From Asterias rubens (lineage: Eukaryota > Echinodermata > Asteroidea > Forcipulatida > Asteriidae): a stretch of 64,000 bases of DNA. The stretch's first letter is position 1. Every line of letters starts with the position of its first letter. Positions 13,201 through 22,865 of this stretch are shown piece by piece. The DNA is taken from assembly GCF_902459465.1 (NCBI RefSeq), contig NC_047070.1:13362656-13426655 (forward strand). Reading direction: 5' to 3'. The notes under the pieces were generated by a model, which saw nothing but the letters and a program-made list of their open reading frames with translations, had not been told where the DNA came from and did no database searches. The position numbers were made by a program, and so were the translations under genes.

Positions 13201-13773
13201 GGGCTACACTGGCTTGTGGTAAAAGAGGAATCCATATTCACTTATCTTTCCCCATATGACTACAACACTTACTATTTACCTGATTTTTTGCCAACTTTTG
13301 ATGTCCCAAACCCACATGATGTAAGTCCAGAGATCAAAGATTTGTGTGGGAGTTCTCTTGAATGCATATTTGATGCTGTGACCACTGGAAGCCTGTCTTT
13401 TGCAAATGAAACACTACTAGTGACTGGCATCATCGATAATATTCAGAAATCTTCAGTCAAACTGGTCAGTTGTGGTTTTCCTGGAAGTGTGGACAATGCA
13501 ATCATGACGGGGTCTGTATATCTCGTGAACTCAACTGTGGAGATCAAATGCTTTGATGGATTTACTCTGGAGAATGGTTTACCCACTTTAACCTGCCAGA
13601 GTACTGGACAGTGGTCATCTACCCTTCCCTTGTGTACCATGATGAAAGATGCATTAGCCGATGTAGGTCTGAGTACACTGGCAATCATCTTCATAGTCCT
13701 TGGGGCAATCAGTCTCTGTCTGATCATTATTATCACAACCTTCTTCATCGTCAAACAGAAACAAAACAACTAG
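10228..13773 (+). CDS. IgGFc-binding/AMOP/VWD/Sushi membrane protein, copy 1
   Basis: This is an 1181-residue type I membrane protein in one coding exon. The start at 10228 is chosen because ATG follows a splice acceptor by one base and opens a signal peptide (MGSLKCQGLWLLVLLTLATS). Residues about 30-420 resemble the IgGFc-binding N-terminal domain of FCGBP-like proteins. About 498-555 look like an IPT/TIG fold. AMOP is at about 690-812 (CPCTFAQ, WYDVLPWFGCC). VWD starts at about 816 (GTGDPHITSLDGKRFTFNGAG) and includes GLLGNLNGDPEDDF. A Sushi/CCP domain spans about 1080-1136 and a membrane span about 1148-1173. AMOP-VWD-Sushi-TM is the order of SUSD2/Mesh-type adhesion proteins. The tail is only KQKQNN, because a TAG replaces the AAG codon of copy 2. 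It is likely a cell-surface or mucosal recognition or adhesion protein; ligands are unknown. It is nested antisense in the EARS2 pseudogene. Confidence 0.9.
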   Translation: MGSLKCQGLWLLVLLTLATSQQVMADLPSTLDKQPTCFGISRGKNFILGFTANLLDTSFNDIYLSIVVVAFSDQQTTVIISSKHRVEGQPLYERFDLEARGYRATSVSLELLMDGTERSFKGIEVTATSEVSVYGLSYYPFTTDGFLGIPISNLGLQYIVATPASSRIRPNFAVIGTEDSTSVQVTLRGPVTFEGQSYSPGDQLNFMVDRLEAIHLQGSQDFTGSVIQANKPIATFTGSECEANPGSTCDTLIEQSIPVKSWGQNHIYTAFQSTDQNFYQIIAYFNGTSVTIPKIGNLNLNTGEFWEGLLSGSGLVSSSQPTLMLQMLVSIKNIVVDPSLIQVPAIEQFGYVFGFATPPNAGAASGGYFNFISIIVKTNAQETVHLNGSPINGSQVPVHENKVPNTNYTALSVQLPKGEGVYFVEQSDPLSSPLSVIVYGYEQSESYGYAAGLSLPSNGQILHFSTYYLRELGGETFKITLPCLQDEVQSYKTSKCKFVTGIGNILVSGYSVDPYTIVCITPTFYMNGLTSVYVSLDEEETFPYSGVVYITSEEYLPPLITVNQTQTSTGNGVIDLTKDDDLLLTWDPYSVGEGIETVNIIMQDSDYNGDGHPVLLEGVSLMNNVLNNGKIQISIELINDKSLTTTWPSLVAFYLQPNGQQSRPNRFYSGVNRVTKFMTKSCSFFLKRLKNIPKGLPPCPCTFAQASVDSLNFVLSNEFISFYHPGAKDCFRSTTSSSIGSGQQCCYAKDGNILIGPPGGGTADRYSPEDHFWKHQWYDVLPWFGCCKFTQNCKTYYNYRPSDDCSKYVPPLPAAGTGDPHITSLDGKRFTFNGAGEFLMASSILHDLIFQSRMEVYHQTNASVYTAFVVQMNDSSTVQVQISNSNEVLVLIDGEQLLMSSSLVKVYHFRGFRLSFTSDFSEIRIAFNAGIAIIGYIKHDFMSFTAQLNEKFKDQVQGLLGNLNGDPEDDFQFPDGTIMNPESSMEEIHKYGLHWLVVKEESIFTYLSPYDYNTYYLPDFLPTFDVPNPHDVSPEIKDLCGSSLECIFDAVTTGSLSFANETLLVTGIIDNIQKSSVKLVSCGFPGSVDNAIMTGSVYLVNSTVEIKCFDGFTLENGLPTLTCQSTGQWSSTLPLCTMMKDALADVGLSTLAIIFIVLGAISLCLIIIITTFFIVKQKQNN

Positions 13774-13816
13774 ATTGCTGGTGGATCATTAGACATGCTA
13801 AGAGTAGGGGACAGTA

Positions 13817-13822
13817 AATAAA
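13817..13822 (+). terminator. Possible poly(A) signal of receptor copy 1
   Basis: AATAAA lies 43 bases after the premature TAG. The homologous hexamer in copy 2 (48562-48567) overlaps its stop codon, so a different downstream signal may be the real one in either copy. Confidence 0.35.
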
Positions 13823-14689
13823 AGACATAGGGTGGCCATGGTAAAAAATAAATTTCCTTCTTACTGTCATTTGGACCTTTGCCCCAAACTAACAAACTTT
13901 ATTTCAATATTGACCACAGTTAGTTCAGATGGGACATTGCTCTTGTGGAAAATTACTGAATACGCTTAGGAAAATACTATATTATTTGCAGAAGTACAAA
14001 GTGATTTACACACATCTGTGAATGGGTCAAACAAAATAACATTGTTTATCCCTGATGTAAACTTAACATCTACTAGATAGGCCAAACAACAAGTTTCAAG
14101 ACAGTTTCAAGACAGTTTCAAGTCAAATATACAGTGTACTATAATCATGAAACAACACCAGGCCAAGAGCAACGCCAAGACTGCTTGCTAATTCTCAACA
14201 ATATTCAAGCTGTTGTGAACAATGAGCGTTTGACCTTTGAGACATTAATGTCTTCATTTTCGGCTGTATAATATGAAGAGTTGAACTAACATGGAAAATT
14301 ATTCAAGTGTAATTGTGTAAACAACTCATTACAAATATTAAAAGATGGTGTACACAATGATGTGTATGAACAACAACTATTGCACCTATTTGGATGAAGT
14401 GCTCACTGCTGAAAATTGTATTCTTGAAGAAAATTGTGAGTTACACAAGAGCAGTTTTCTTGTGATAAGATTGTTCAGGAGTCTTTGACGTGGTGTTGGG
14501 ATCACGTGTCTGCAATGTCGAAGATGCTACATGTACATCCCGGTCATGTTGATAAAGACTTTAGTTTTGGTCAAAAATTGCATCTATGAAAATATTTCCA
14601 ATGTTGTGATCAAAAGATAAACACTATTTGTGTCAATTACCAACATAGATGAATTTTCATGCCAAGAAAATTAAATTGTGATCATTTTG

Positions 14690-14818
14690 TGAAGGGTTAC
14701 ACACCTATTTTTGTGAAGGGTTACATACCTATTTTTGTGAAGGGTTACACACCTATTTTTGTGAATGGTTACACACCTATTTTTGTAAAGGGTTACAAAC
14801 ATATTGTTGTGAAGGGTC
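14690..14818. repeat. 24 bp minisatellite, left part (unit 1)
   Basis: About five copies of GTGAAGGGTTACACACCTAT plus TTTT. The array resumes at 15748 after a transposon insertion. Confidence 0.88.
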
Positions 14819-15747
14819 CAGGGGTTTCCCTTAACTTTTTTTTCAATCGCACGCCGGGCGGGTCAACCAAAGTTTTCGCCCGCAGAATTTTTCCACTAGC
14901 CCGCATGTATTTATACACAAAATTTTCAAAAGTTATAATTGCATTTTTGGTTGATTTTATATCTTAATTTTTACCTTAAATTATCCCTTTTCCATCAACA
15001 ACAACTGTAATGACTTCGTGGTTAGGGGGTCGGTTAATTTGAACATGTTTTGAACTCCGTTTGCAACAAAATCTTCATGAATCAACGATCAGTCAACAAT
15101 GCACATCGAGAAATAATTCAATGAACTTTGCCCCGCAACGCCCTCTGTTGGCAAAAGTTGTCCATGTTATTAGAATTCCTCCAAGGCTGTACATTGTGCA
15201 CAGTCTGCAATCATTAAACACAATGTGCGGCAATTCTTTACTCCGTTCGTGAACGTGTACTGCATTGAAGTCTAGTCAAGAAGATCATGACCATGGATTT
15301 ATTAACAGCTATCAACGGCCAATCACAGCGTGCGGACTGTTGGTTAGAATGGACTTTGGACGACTGTGTGTGTTGTGTATGTGCTGTAAATACACTGCAT
15401 GGACCAGTGGGCAATCAGGTACTATGTGAGGATACTCGGCACCGTGTGGTTTGTGCATCGTGTTTTCAATTTTGATTGTAAGTGTTTTCTGAAATGAACG
15501 AAAGCAATTCAATCAGGTCCCGATCACGGCCAAATTAAATTTAGCAAGTATCTAGAATTGTCGAACTTACTATTTTAAAAGCTTAAGTAAAAGTTTTCTG
15601 TGGGATTTTGCCACTGAACCCTCTTTTAAATGTAAAAAGGAATAATTATTTAATTCGCCCGGCGGGCTAGTGGGGGAGGATTTTCACTCGCCCGCCGCTA
15701 TTTTCACTCGCATTTGGCGGCCGGGCGACCGCTAATTTCGAATCCTG
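14819..15747. mobile_element. About 930 bp insertion within the 24 bp minisatellite (unit 1)
   Basis: The sequence starts CAGGGGTTTC and ends CCTG. It has GC-rich subterminal inverted stretches carrying GCCCGCCGGGCG-type motifs and CCACTAGCCCGC. It splits the minisatellite array (AGGGT on both sides). Absent from unit 2. The class is uncertain. Confidence 0.6.
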
Positions 15748-15997
15748 AGGGTTACATACCTATTTTTGTGAAGGGTTACACACCTACTTTGTAAAGGGTT
15801 ACAAACATATTGTTGTGAAGGGTTACACACCTACTTTGTGAAGGGTTACACACCTATTTTTGTGAAGGGTTACCTACCTATTTTTGTGAAGGGTTACCTA
15901 CCTATTTTTGTGAAGGGTTACGCACCTATTTTTGTGAAGGGTTACCTACCTATTTTTGTGAAGGGTTACACACCTATTTTTGTGATGGGTTACCTAC
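15748..15997. repeat. 24 bp minisatellite abutting exon 8 of the EARS2 pseudogene
   Basis: About ten copies of the same unit. It ends exactly at the exon 8 donor, so on the minus strand each unit presents ATAG|GTAGGTAACCC or a close variant. Confidence 0.88.
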
Positions 15998-16080
15998 CTA
16001 TTGAGTAAGAGAGGCAGATGAGCAAATTTAGGTGGGTCCCATCCCAGGGCCTTGTAAAGAGACAGATGCTTTGGTGTAGA

Positions 16081-17011
16081 TGTGACCGGCTTAAATAAAT
16101 GATCCTGCGGGACACAATCTTCGCTGTTCCAGACTTTTATTTATATCTGAATTGAAGACGGAGAAAATAATGTGATGTTAAGTCTCCGACGTCAAAGGAA
16201 AGAGTCTAATTAAATAAACATACTTTAAATAGAACATTTAGAATAAAACTTACAGTCACAAATACTATTTACAATTAATTAGGAAATCCTTAAAAGACGC
16301 GAGAGTGTTGCTGTTTTCCAGCCTAGAAATTATGTATTTTAGAATAAACAAATCAATGAAATAATCCGTGAACTTGGGTAAAGACTATCTATAATAAACG
16401 ATTTGCCAAAGATTGGAAATGGATGGCAAACAGAAAAGCATAAATAACGGCAAACTAAATAATATAATTAAAGTTCCCGCCAAAAGTTTAATGGCGTCCG
16501 CCATCTTGGAATTGTACCAAAATTAGAGGATAACTCCGCAAAATCAGCAATATTTACATCATTAAATCGGAAAACAAGTACGGCATTACTTTAGATCTCT
16601 AGTAATGCAGAACTAGAAACAAAATCTAAGAGAGGAGACTTGAGGAAATTCAAATCAAAAAGAAATATATCTATAACGGGAGTTTCCTTTCCCGACTAAA
16701 CACTAAGTAAATTAACTCTAGAAAACCGTTCTCTTGTCAAAAAGAAACATGTCATAAAATAGGCTAAACTCTCCGAATAATTTATACAAGAGGAATTTAT
16801 ATGAAATCTAGGGGAGAATGGATGGAAAATAGAATGCTAATTACCTGAATTGAAGACGGAGAAAATAATGTGATGTTAAGTCTCCGACGTCAAAGGAAAG
16901 AGTGGCCCTCTGACGTCTTGCGGCCGATGAGGGCGCGCTAACCGGTGTATTTAAAAAGGTGAGTATGAATAAATGAAAAGTTCCCGGATGTGAATTATTC
17001 TACTTGTCACA
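16081..17011 (-). repeat. 3' LTR of the Ty3/gypsy element
   Basis: This 931 bp direct repeat of 24125-25055 starts TG and ends CA. Its internal 59 bp direct repeats are at 16147-16205 and 16845-16903. Confidence 0.95.
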
Positions 17012-17030
17012 TCCTCCCCTGCTTTAAAAA
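17012..17030 (-). other. Polypurine tract
   Basis: AAAGCAGGGGAGGA on the minus strand abuts the 3' LTR directly. It is the expected primer for plus-strand synthesis. Confidence 0.75.
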
Positions 17031-17424
17031 ATGTCGTCCTCGACATAGTGTTTACTTACAGCTGCACACAAACTAATTATGCACATTGACAAAAATGTAT
17101 ACAATCGCAATAGTCTAGTTACTCTGCTAAACCTTGCAAATACATTAATTTGATATTTATACACATCAAATGGGGGGAAAGTAGGCAAAGTAAATCTTAC
17201 TCACTATATGCTCATTTTACTTTAGAGAGCACCACTGTTACCTTTGTTCATGGTGAACATAAAACAATGCAAAATCAATCTATACCATCATTACCAATAG
17301 TCATCTGATGTAAACTAACGAGTAAAAATGACTATCTGGTGAACTATGGCTGAAATTAGAAATACACACAAAACTTGTTAAGCACTCGGGGGAAATATAC
17401 AAGTTAAAATTTCGGGCAAATTGT
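17031..17424 (-). other. Retrotransposon 3' non-coding region
   Basis: About 0.4 kb of AT-rich sequence between the pol stop and the polypurine tract. No env-like frame is seen. Confidence 0.5.
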
Positions 17425-20400
17425 CTACTTTGTTCTAGTCATCTGGCGACTCTTCCATACTGCCAACAACTGCCTCCCTCTCTCCAGTTTCTCTTCTCTG
17501 TCTGATGAAGGAGACGTGGCTGAAGAAAAGTTTTCTGAAGGAGAGTTTTCTGAAGAAGACATGGGGAAGAACATACACGGGGTGAGAAGGTTTCTGTGTA
17601 CTGTTCTCTCCTTTCCATCCCCTAGTGAGCGTACCTTGTAGACAGGAATGTTTTCGTGTTTGGTGACGACCGTGTAGGGGTTAGATTCCCATCGGTCTGC
17701 TAATTTGTGTGTTCCTTCGAAGTGTTTCACTTGCACAAGGACTCGATCGCCTGCTCGGAGTGGGGCTTCTTGGGTTTTCTTGTCATAGATGCGTTTTTGT
17801 TTGGCTTTTGCGTGATGTGAAGTTTTGTTGGCTTGGTCATATGAAAACAGTAATCTTTCTCTGAACTGTTCCACGTACTCGTCATACTCTGGCGCTTCAT
17901 CAGTTGGTGAGTGGCAACCAAACAAGAGGTCTATCGGCAAGTTGGGATGGCGTCCGAACATCAAGAAGAATGGTGCGTATCCCGTGGTGTCGTGACGCGT
18001 CGCGTTGTACGCATGCGTCATGACGCCCACATACTTCTTCCAATCTCTCTTTTGTTCCTCTTCCAGTGTGCCCAACATGTTAAGGAGAGTAGAGTTGAAC
18101 CTCTCCGTAACGCCGTTTCCTTGAGGGTGGTACGGTGTTGTTCTGCTCTTCTTTATGCCAGAGACCTTGCACAATTCCTGGATGAGCTGGCTTTCGAAAT
18201 TTCGGCCTTGGTCGGAGTGTATGCGAGTAGGGAAGCCATAATGTAAGATGAAGTTCTCCCAAAGTATTTTTGCTACTGTTTCCGCTTTCTGGTCTCGTGA
18301 CGCAAATGCCTGAGCGTACTTGGTAAAGTGGTCTGTGATGACAAGTACGTTTTCGAAACCACCTTTGCTCCGCTCTAGTTTGAGGTAATCGATGCAGATG
18401 AGCTCAAGGGGTTCTGTACTGAAGATAGAGACGAGTGGAGCTTTGACTTTTGAAGGAGATGTTTTTCGAAGACAACAACGTTTACACTTCACACACCAGT
18501 CTTTGACATCTTTAGCCATTCTGGGCCAGAAGAACCTGTTACGGATCATATCTAGCGTTCGTTCAAAACCTAGATGGCCAATGTCATCGTGTAGACCGGA
18601 CATGGCTGTTGCTCGGTAACACTTAGGAAGGAGAAGTTGGTGTGAGAGTGTGTCGTCAGTTGTCTTACGAACTCTGTAGAGGATGTTTTCTTTAAGTCTT
18701 AGCTTGTCCCACTGTCTGAAGTAGATCTTACATTCAGTTGTCTCTCTGCTTCGCTGTTGTTGATTTGGTTTCTGACCGTGTTCGAGGAAGAATAGGACTC
18801 GTGATAAATCTGGATCATCACGTTGTGCAAGGGCAATTTGCTTGGTAGTTAGCCTTGGCATTTCGTCTGTCTCACTGGTTGCTGGTTTGGGATTGAGAAG
18901 CTTTGCCTGTCCTCTGGTTGTGACTTGACAGTTTGCGGGCTCTATGAAGAGTTGGCCTGTATTGGGGTGACCAGTACATATGGCATTGACCACATCGGTT
19001 GGAATCTCTGTTGTGAAGGAGAGGGGTTTTGGGACATCATCAGCAGGTTGTGTTGTGAAGGAGACTGACGTAGAGTATGGGACTGGGTGTTGTTTTCTGG
19101 AGAGAGCATCTGCGACTGCGTTGTTCTTACCAGGTTTATACTTCACAGTGAAGGAGAACTGAGAAAGGGCAGCAACCCACCGTTGGCCTGTTGCGTCCAA
19201 CTTAGCTGTGGTGGTGACGTAGAGTAACGGGTTGTTGTCGGTGTACACAGTGAAAGTACTGCCGAGAAGGTAGTCTCTAAACTTATCCGTTACTGCCCAT
19301 TTCATTGCCAGGAATTCTAGCTTGTGTGCTGGATATCTCGACTCTGCTGGATTTAAACCTCTGCTGGCGTAGGCTATGACGCGTTCTTGTCCATCTTGGT
19401 TCTGACTGAGGACCGCTCCAAGCCCAACACCAGAAGCATCGGTTTGAAGAAGAAAAGGCTTCTTGTAGTCAGCGTAACCGAGGATGGGGGCTGAAATCAT
19501 CACTTGTTTCAGCTGGTCAAACGATGCTTGTGTCTCTTTTGTCCAGATATAAGGGGGTGGTTTGGTAGGTGCCTGTTTTCCTTTTCGTCGTGTCGGGTTG
19601 CCTGCCGTGAGCTTGTACAGTGGTGCAACTATCTTCGCATAGCCGTTCACGTAGCGACGGTAGTACCCAGTGAACCCTAGGAAGCTTCGTAGTTCTTTGT
19701 GAGTGGTTGGAGTTGGCCATTCCCGTACCTGTTCGATCTTTTCAGGGTCAGTGGACACACCTTTCGAAGAGACGATGTGTCCCAGATACTTGACTTCTGA
19801 CTGGAGTAAGTGGCACTTTTGAGGCTTGAGTTTCAGTCCATGTTGAAGGAGACACGTGAAGACCTGATCCAAGCGCTCAATATGCTCGTCAAATGTGGAT
19901 GAAAAGACGATGATGTCGTCGAGGTAGAGCAAACAAGTTGAGTAATTCAGCTCACCGAGGCACATCGTCATTAGGCGCTGGAAAGTAGCAGGAGCGTTCT
20001 GGAGACCGAATGGCATGCGGTTGCATTCGTAGAGACCCATCGGAGTAGTAAACGCGGTCTTTGCTTTGTCCTTTTCGTCCATTTCTACTTGCCAGTAGCC
20101 TGACGTTAAGTCAAGGGTTGTGAAGATAGAGGCGTTACCAAGAGCGTCGAGGGCTTCTTCTATCCTTGGGAGTGGGTAGGCGTCAGGAATGGTCTTGCTG
20201 TTGAGCTTCCTGTAATCGATGCAGATCCTGAGAGAACCGTCTTTCTTGTGTGCAATGACCAATGGGGAGGCGTACGGGCTGCTGCTTCGTCGAATGACTT
20301 CGGCCTGCTCCATGCCTTTCAAGTGCTCCCTGACAGCTTGGTACTGACTCGGTGGTATGCGTCTGTACGGAAGTTTGATTGGTCTATTGTCGACGAGTGG

Positions 20401-21480
20401 TATGCAGTGCTTCACAGTAGATGTACAGCCAAAATCTAGAGAGTCTTTGGAGAAGATGCTGTTATGCTTATGAAGGAGATCCGCGAGCTTCTTCTTGTTC
20501 ATGTCATCTTGCAAGGCAGAACTGGCTAAGTCGAGTGATGGAATCAGTTCATCCAAATTAATGGATGAGATGGAGTTCACTCTACCAGCCGGCCCGCCAT
20601 GAAGGAGAGGAGTGGTAGTTGGATGAAGAGTTGGTGTCGTATCTTCAACAGCGAGGACATACGAAACTTGTGCCAGATTGCAGTTTCTTCTGATGGAGAT
20701 TGGTTTGGAAGAGATGTTGTGTACCCTGACCGGGAGTTGACGGTCAGGACCGATGTCAGTTACAGTGCAGCCAATTCTCAGACAAGATGCGCGGTTGTTT
20801 TGGGCACCTTCGATGATAGCCGTGTAAGAGCCGCCTGCTGGATTTGGTGGAGCTTGGCACATGACATCAACTTCTTCTCCAGCGGGGATGCATCGGGAGT
20901 GGCTTCCAGTATACATAGCATATCCCATCTTTCCGCTTTGGCTGTCCTGATTTGAAGAAGATAAATTGACGTAGGCTGTGTGCCAGGCTTTACTCTCTTC
21001 CTGTACAAGTTTCATGAAGGATTGACCTCTTTCTTGTTGTTGATCTTTCTTGGATGCTCGTATCACGTTAGTACCTATAAGGAGTGGAACCTGTGCTCTG
21101 TAGGGATCGGTAGGCACAACAAATGCAGGTACGTCTTGGTAGATGAACCCCATAGCTTCTAAGGTGATAGGAATTACACCCAGGTACGGAACTGCCGATC
21201 CACTTGCTCCTTCTATGATTACATCAGCTGTTGTCAGTTCTAGGTTTCTAAGGCTCGGGTGGGACTTCCATAAGTCGGATGTGATGGAAGTGATCTGTGA
21301 ACCTGAGTCGATGAGAGCTCTGCACTTTGTTCCATGTATCTTGATTGTCTCTTCATTTTGTGGTCCAATCAGCTTCTGGTATTCTGGCTTGAAATGGGCT
21401 AGTTGAGGTTTTACAGATGCAGAAGGGCTTAGTGGTTGCGGGGCTCTGGCGGTGTGCCCTGTGACCGCTGGCCCTGGTCG
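17425..21480 (-). CDS. pol: Retrotransposon Pol: protease, RT, RNase H, integrase
   Basis: The pol frame is open for 1352 codons from the frameshift site to the stop. The first ATG at 21153 lies after the protease active site, so entry by -1 frameshift is more likely than internal initiation. The aspartic protease DSG is at 21301-21309. RT has FTTLDLTSGYWQV and LYLDDIIVFS (YLDD at 19915-19926). RNase H has LQTDASGVGLGAVLSQ. Integrase has the HHCC zinc segment (HDDIGHLGF...CVKCKRC) and the core with IDY, HSDQGRNF and NGVTERFN, then a GPY/F-like end. All catalytic residues I can identify are present, so it is probably functional. No chromodomain is obvious. Confidence 0.94.
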   Translation of the reverse strand, partial: RPGPAVTGHTARAPQPLSPSASVKPQLAHFKPEYQKLIGPQNEETIKIHGTKCRALIDSGSQITSITSDLWKSHPSLRNLELTTADVIIEGASGSAVPYLGVIPITLEAMGFIYQDVPAFVVPTDPYRAQVPLLIGTNVIRASKKDQQQERGQSFMKLVQEESKAWHTAYVNLSSSNQDSQSGKMGYAMYTGSHSRCIPAGEEVDVMCQAPPNPAGGSYTAIIEGAQNNRASCLRIGCTVTDIGPDRQLPVRVHNISSKPISIRRNCNLAQVSYVLAVEDTTPTLHPTTTPLLHGGPAGRVNSISSINLDELIPSLDLASSALQDDMNKKKLADLLHKHNSIFSKDSLDFGCTSTVKHCIPLVDNRPIKLPYRRIPPSQYQAVREHLKGMEQAEVIRRSSSPYASPLVIAHKKDGSLRICIDYRKLNSKTIPDAYPLPRIEEALDALGNASIFTTLDLTSGYWQVEMDEKDKAKTAFTTPMGLYECNRMPFGLQNAPATFQRLMTMCLGELNYSTCLLYLDDIIVFSSTFDEHIERLDQVFTCLLQHGLKLKPQKCHLLQSEVKYLGHIVSSKGVSTDPEKIEQVREWPTPTTHKELRSFLGFTGYYRRYVNGYAKIVAPLYKLTAGNPTRRKGKQAPTKPPPYIWTKETQASFDQLKQVMISAPILGYADYKKPFLLQTDASGVGLGAVLSQNQDGQERVIAYASRGLNPAESRYPAHKLEFLAMKWAVTDKFRDYLLGSTFTVYTDNNPLLYVTTTAKLDATGQRWVAALSQFSFTVKYKPGKNNAVADALSRKQHPVPYSTSVSFTTQPADDVPKPLSFTTEIPTDVVNAICTGHPNTGQLFIEPANCQVTTRGQAKLLNPKPATSETDEMPRLTTKQIALAQRDDPDLSRVLFFLEHGQKPNQQQRSRETTECKIYFRQWDKLRLKENILYRVRKTTDDTLSHQLLLPKCYRATAMSGLHDDIGHLGFERTLDMIRNRFFWPRMAKDVKDWCVKCKRCCLRKTSPSKVKAPLVSIFSTEPLELICIDYLKLERSKGGFENVLVITDHFTKYAQAFASRDQKAETVAKILWENFILHYGFPTRIHSDQGRNFESQLIQELCKVSGIKKSRTTPYHPQGNGVTERFNSTLLNMLGTLEEEQKRDWKKYVGVMTHAYNATRHDTTGYAPFFLMFGRHPNLPIDLLFGCHSPTDEAPEYDEYVEQFRERLLFSYDQANKTSHHAKAKQKRIYDKKTQEAPLRAGDRVLVQVKHFEGTHKLADRWESNPYTVVTKHENIPVYKVRSLGDGKERTVHRNLLTPCMFFPMSSSENSPSENFSSATSPSSDREEKLERGRQLLAVWKSRQMTRTK

Positions 21481-22865
21481 TTTAAAGGGGGGCTACGACA
21501 TCCTCTTGCGATGTGGCCTTCATTACCGCACTTGTAGCACACAAACACTCTGTTGTTCTGGTTCTGAAGGTTTGGCTGTACTGTGGGTTGAACAGCCCTA
21601 CGTTGTCGTGTGAAGTTGTCCACTTGTCGGGTCAGATGCTGCATTTGAAGTATGACATCTTGCATCAGGTCTGGGTTATACTCTGGTTTCTGGCTGATAG
21701 CAGAATGTGGTCGAGCTATCTGTTCACGAAGGAGAGGCTTCTGTTCTGAAGGAGAGGCTGATTGGATGGGTGATGTCGATGTTTGTGGTTGTGCTTGGGT
21801 TCTTGATGGTCTGTTAGTTAGAGCAGAGTCCAGTCTGTGTTCCCGTTCTATGAGTCGGAGTTCTGCTTGCATCTCACGAAATGCCATGTCCCGAGGTTTC
21901 ATTGGGGCGAGTCTCTGTCGTATCTTGTCGTCTTTCACTCCTCTCATGAACTGCTGTGTTAGCATTCGGTTTCGGTCTGGCGGGGAAATTTGTCTGTACA
22001 TGCGCTCCTCTGTGAGTCGTAGGGTTGCTTCCAGTTCAACAGCATAGATGCTTGCTGACTCGTTTGGGCGGCGGACTCTCTCGTAAAACTCTGCTAAAGG
22101 GTCTCCTCCGGACAATAAGTCGCCAAACTGAGCTTTGAGCTCAGCAAACGCATCTGTCGGATTCTGTAGCTCTTTGGGTAGGTTCAGGATGAGTTTTCTG
22201 GCTGCGCCTCCCAGGTACCGCACAACTGTTGAGAACTGAAGCTCTTTTGGAATAGCTGTTGTGTCCAGCAAGTACTTCGCATCTCGCACCCAATCGTCAA
22301 CTGATGTATTCTTTTCACTTCCAGTGAAGGTAGGAATGTTTTTCACCTGATGGGAAGGCATCAACTGGAGATGTTGAGATTGTTGGTTTGAAGTAGATGA
22401 AGAGAGACGTCTGGGTTGGTGAGAAGAAGGGCTAGGAGGATTGTGTCTCGTTCTTGGCAAGTTTGTGAAGGAAGAAGAATATCGTCTTGGCATTGCTCCA
22501 CTGCTGTTGACAGGGTTTGAAGGAGAATCATTGACATGTGATGGGTAGTGTGTTTGCACTAGTGGTGGTTTTGGCGTGCTTGGTAGTTCCATGAATGAAG
22601 AAGAGTGTCGTTGGGGAGTACTTCTGACAGCGTTTTGATGTGGTTGCAGTTGTGGTTGTTGCCGAAATGTGTCGGTAAAATTCTGGCTGACACGTTTCCG
22701 GAGTTCAACCAGATCACTCAAAAACTCTTCTGGGAGCGAGGTTGGATGTCGACGTGTTCTTTGTGGAGGGAGGGAAGACTGTATTGGGCGTTGTGGAGTT
22801 AATGTAGGAGGATGGTCGCTCCTAAACTGGTACTCTTCAGCAGGAGTGTCGCTAGCGTTTGCCAT
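21429..22865 (-). CDS. gag: Retrotransposon Gag
   Basis: The 478-residue capsid-type protein forms the retrotransposon particle. The N-terminal third is low-complexity and rich in Pro, Ser, Gln and Arg, with repeated RRYSSSF/RRHPTS-like segments. The middle (around DWVRDAKYLL, DPLAEFYERVRRP) resembles Ty3-type capsid. The C-terminus has one CCHC zinc knuckle, CYKCGNEGHIARGC, for nucleic-acid binding. Translation normally ends at TAA 21431-21429. A slippery heptamer 49 nt upstream of the stop (21480-21486) would send a fraction of ribosomes into pol. The frame is intact throughout. Confidence 0.93.
   Translation of the reverse strand: MANASDTPAEEYQFRSDHPPTLTPQRPIQSSLPPQRTRRHPTSLPEEFLSDLVELRKRVSQNFTDTFRQQPQLQPHQNAVRSTPQRHSSSFMELPSTPKPPLVQTHYPSHVNDSPSNPVNSSGAMPRRYSSSFTNLPRTRHNPPSPSSHQPRRLSSSTSNQQSQHLQLMPSHQVKNIPTFTGSEKNTSVDDWVRDAKYLLDTTAIPKELQFSTVVRYLGGAARKLILNLPKELQNPTDAFAELKAQFGDLLSGGDPLAEFYERVRRPNESASIYAVELEATLRLTEERMYRQISPPDRNRMLTQQFMRGVKDDKIRQRLAPMKPRDMAFREMQAELRLIEREHRLDSALTNRPSRTQAQPQTSTSPIQSASPSEQKPLLREQIARPHSAISQKPEYNPDLMQDVILQMQHLTRQVDNFTRQRRAVQPTVQPNLQNQNNRVFVCYKCGNEGHIARGCRSPPLNDQGQRSQGTPPEPRNH
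21449..21486 (-). promoter_or_regulatory. Gag-Pol -1 frameshift signal: slippery site plus hairpin
   Basis: In the gag frame the heptamer T TTA AAC occupies 21486-21480. After a 1 nt backward slip the pol frame is open with no stop. Eleven bases downstream, GCGGT (21468-21464) can pair with ACCGC (21453-21449) around a 10 nt loop, extendable with flanking GGC/GCC. This is the standard layout of a programmed -1 frameshift. The structure is inferred by eye. Confidence 0.75.
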
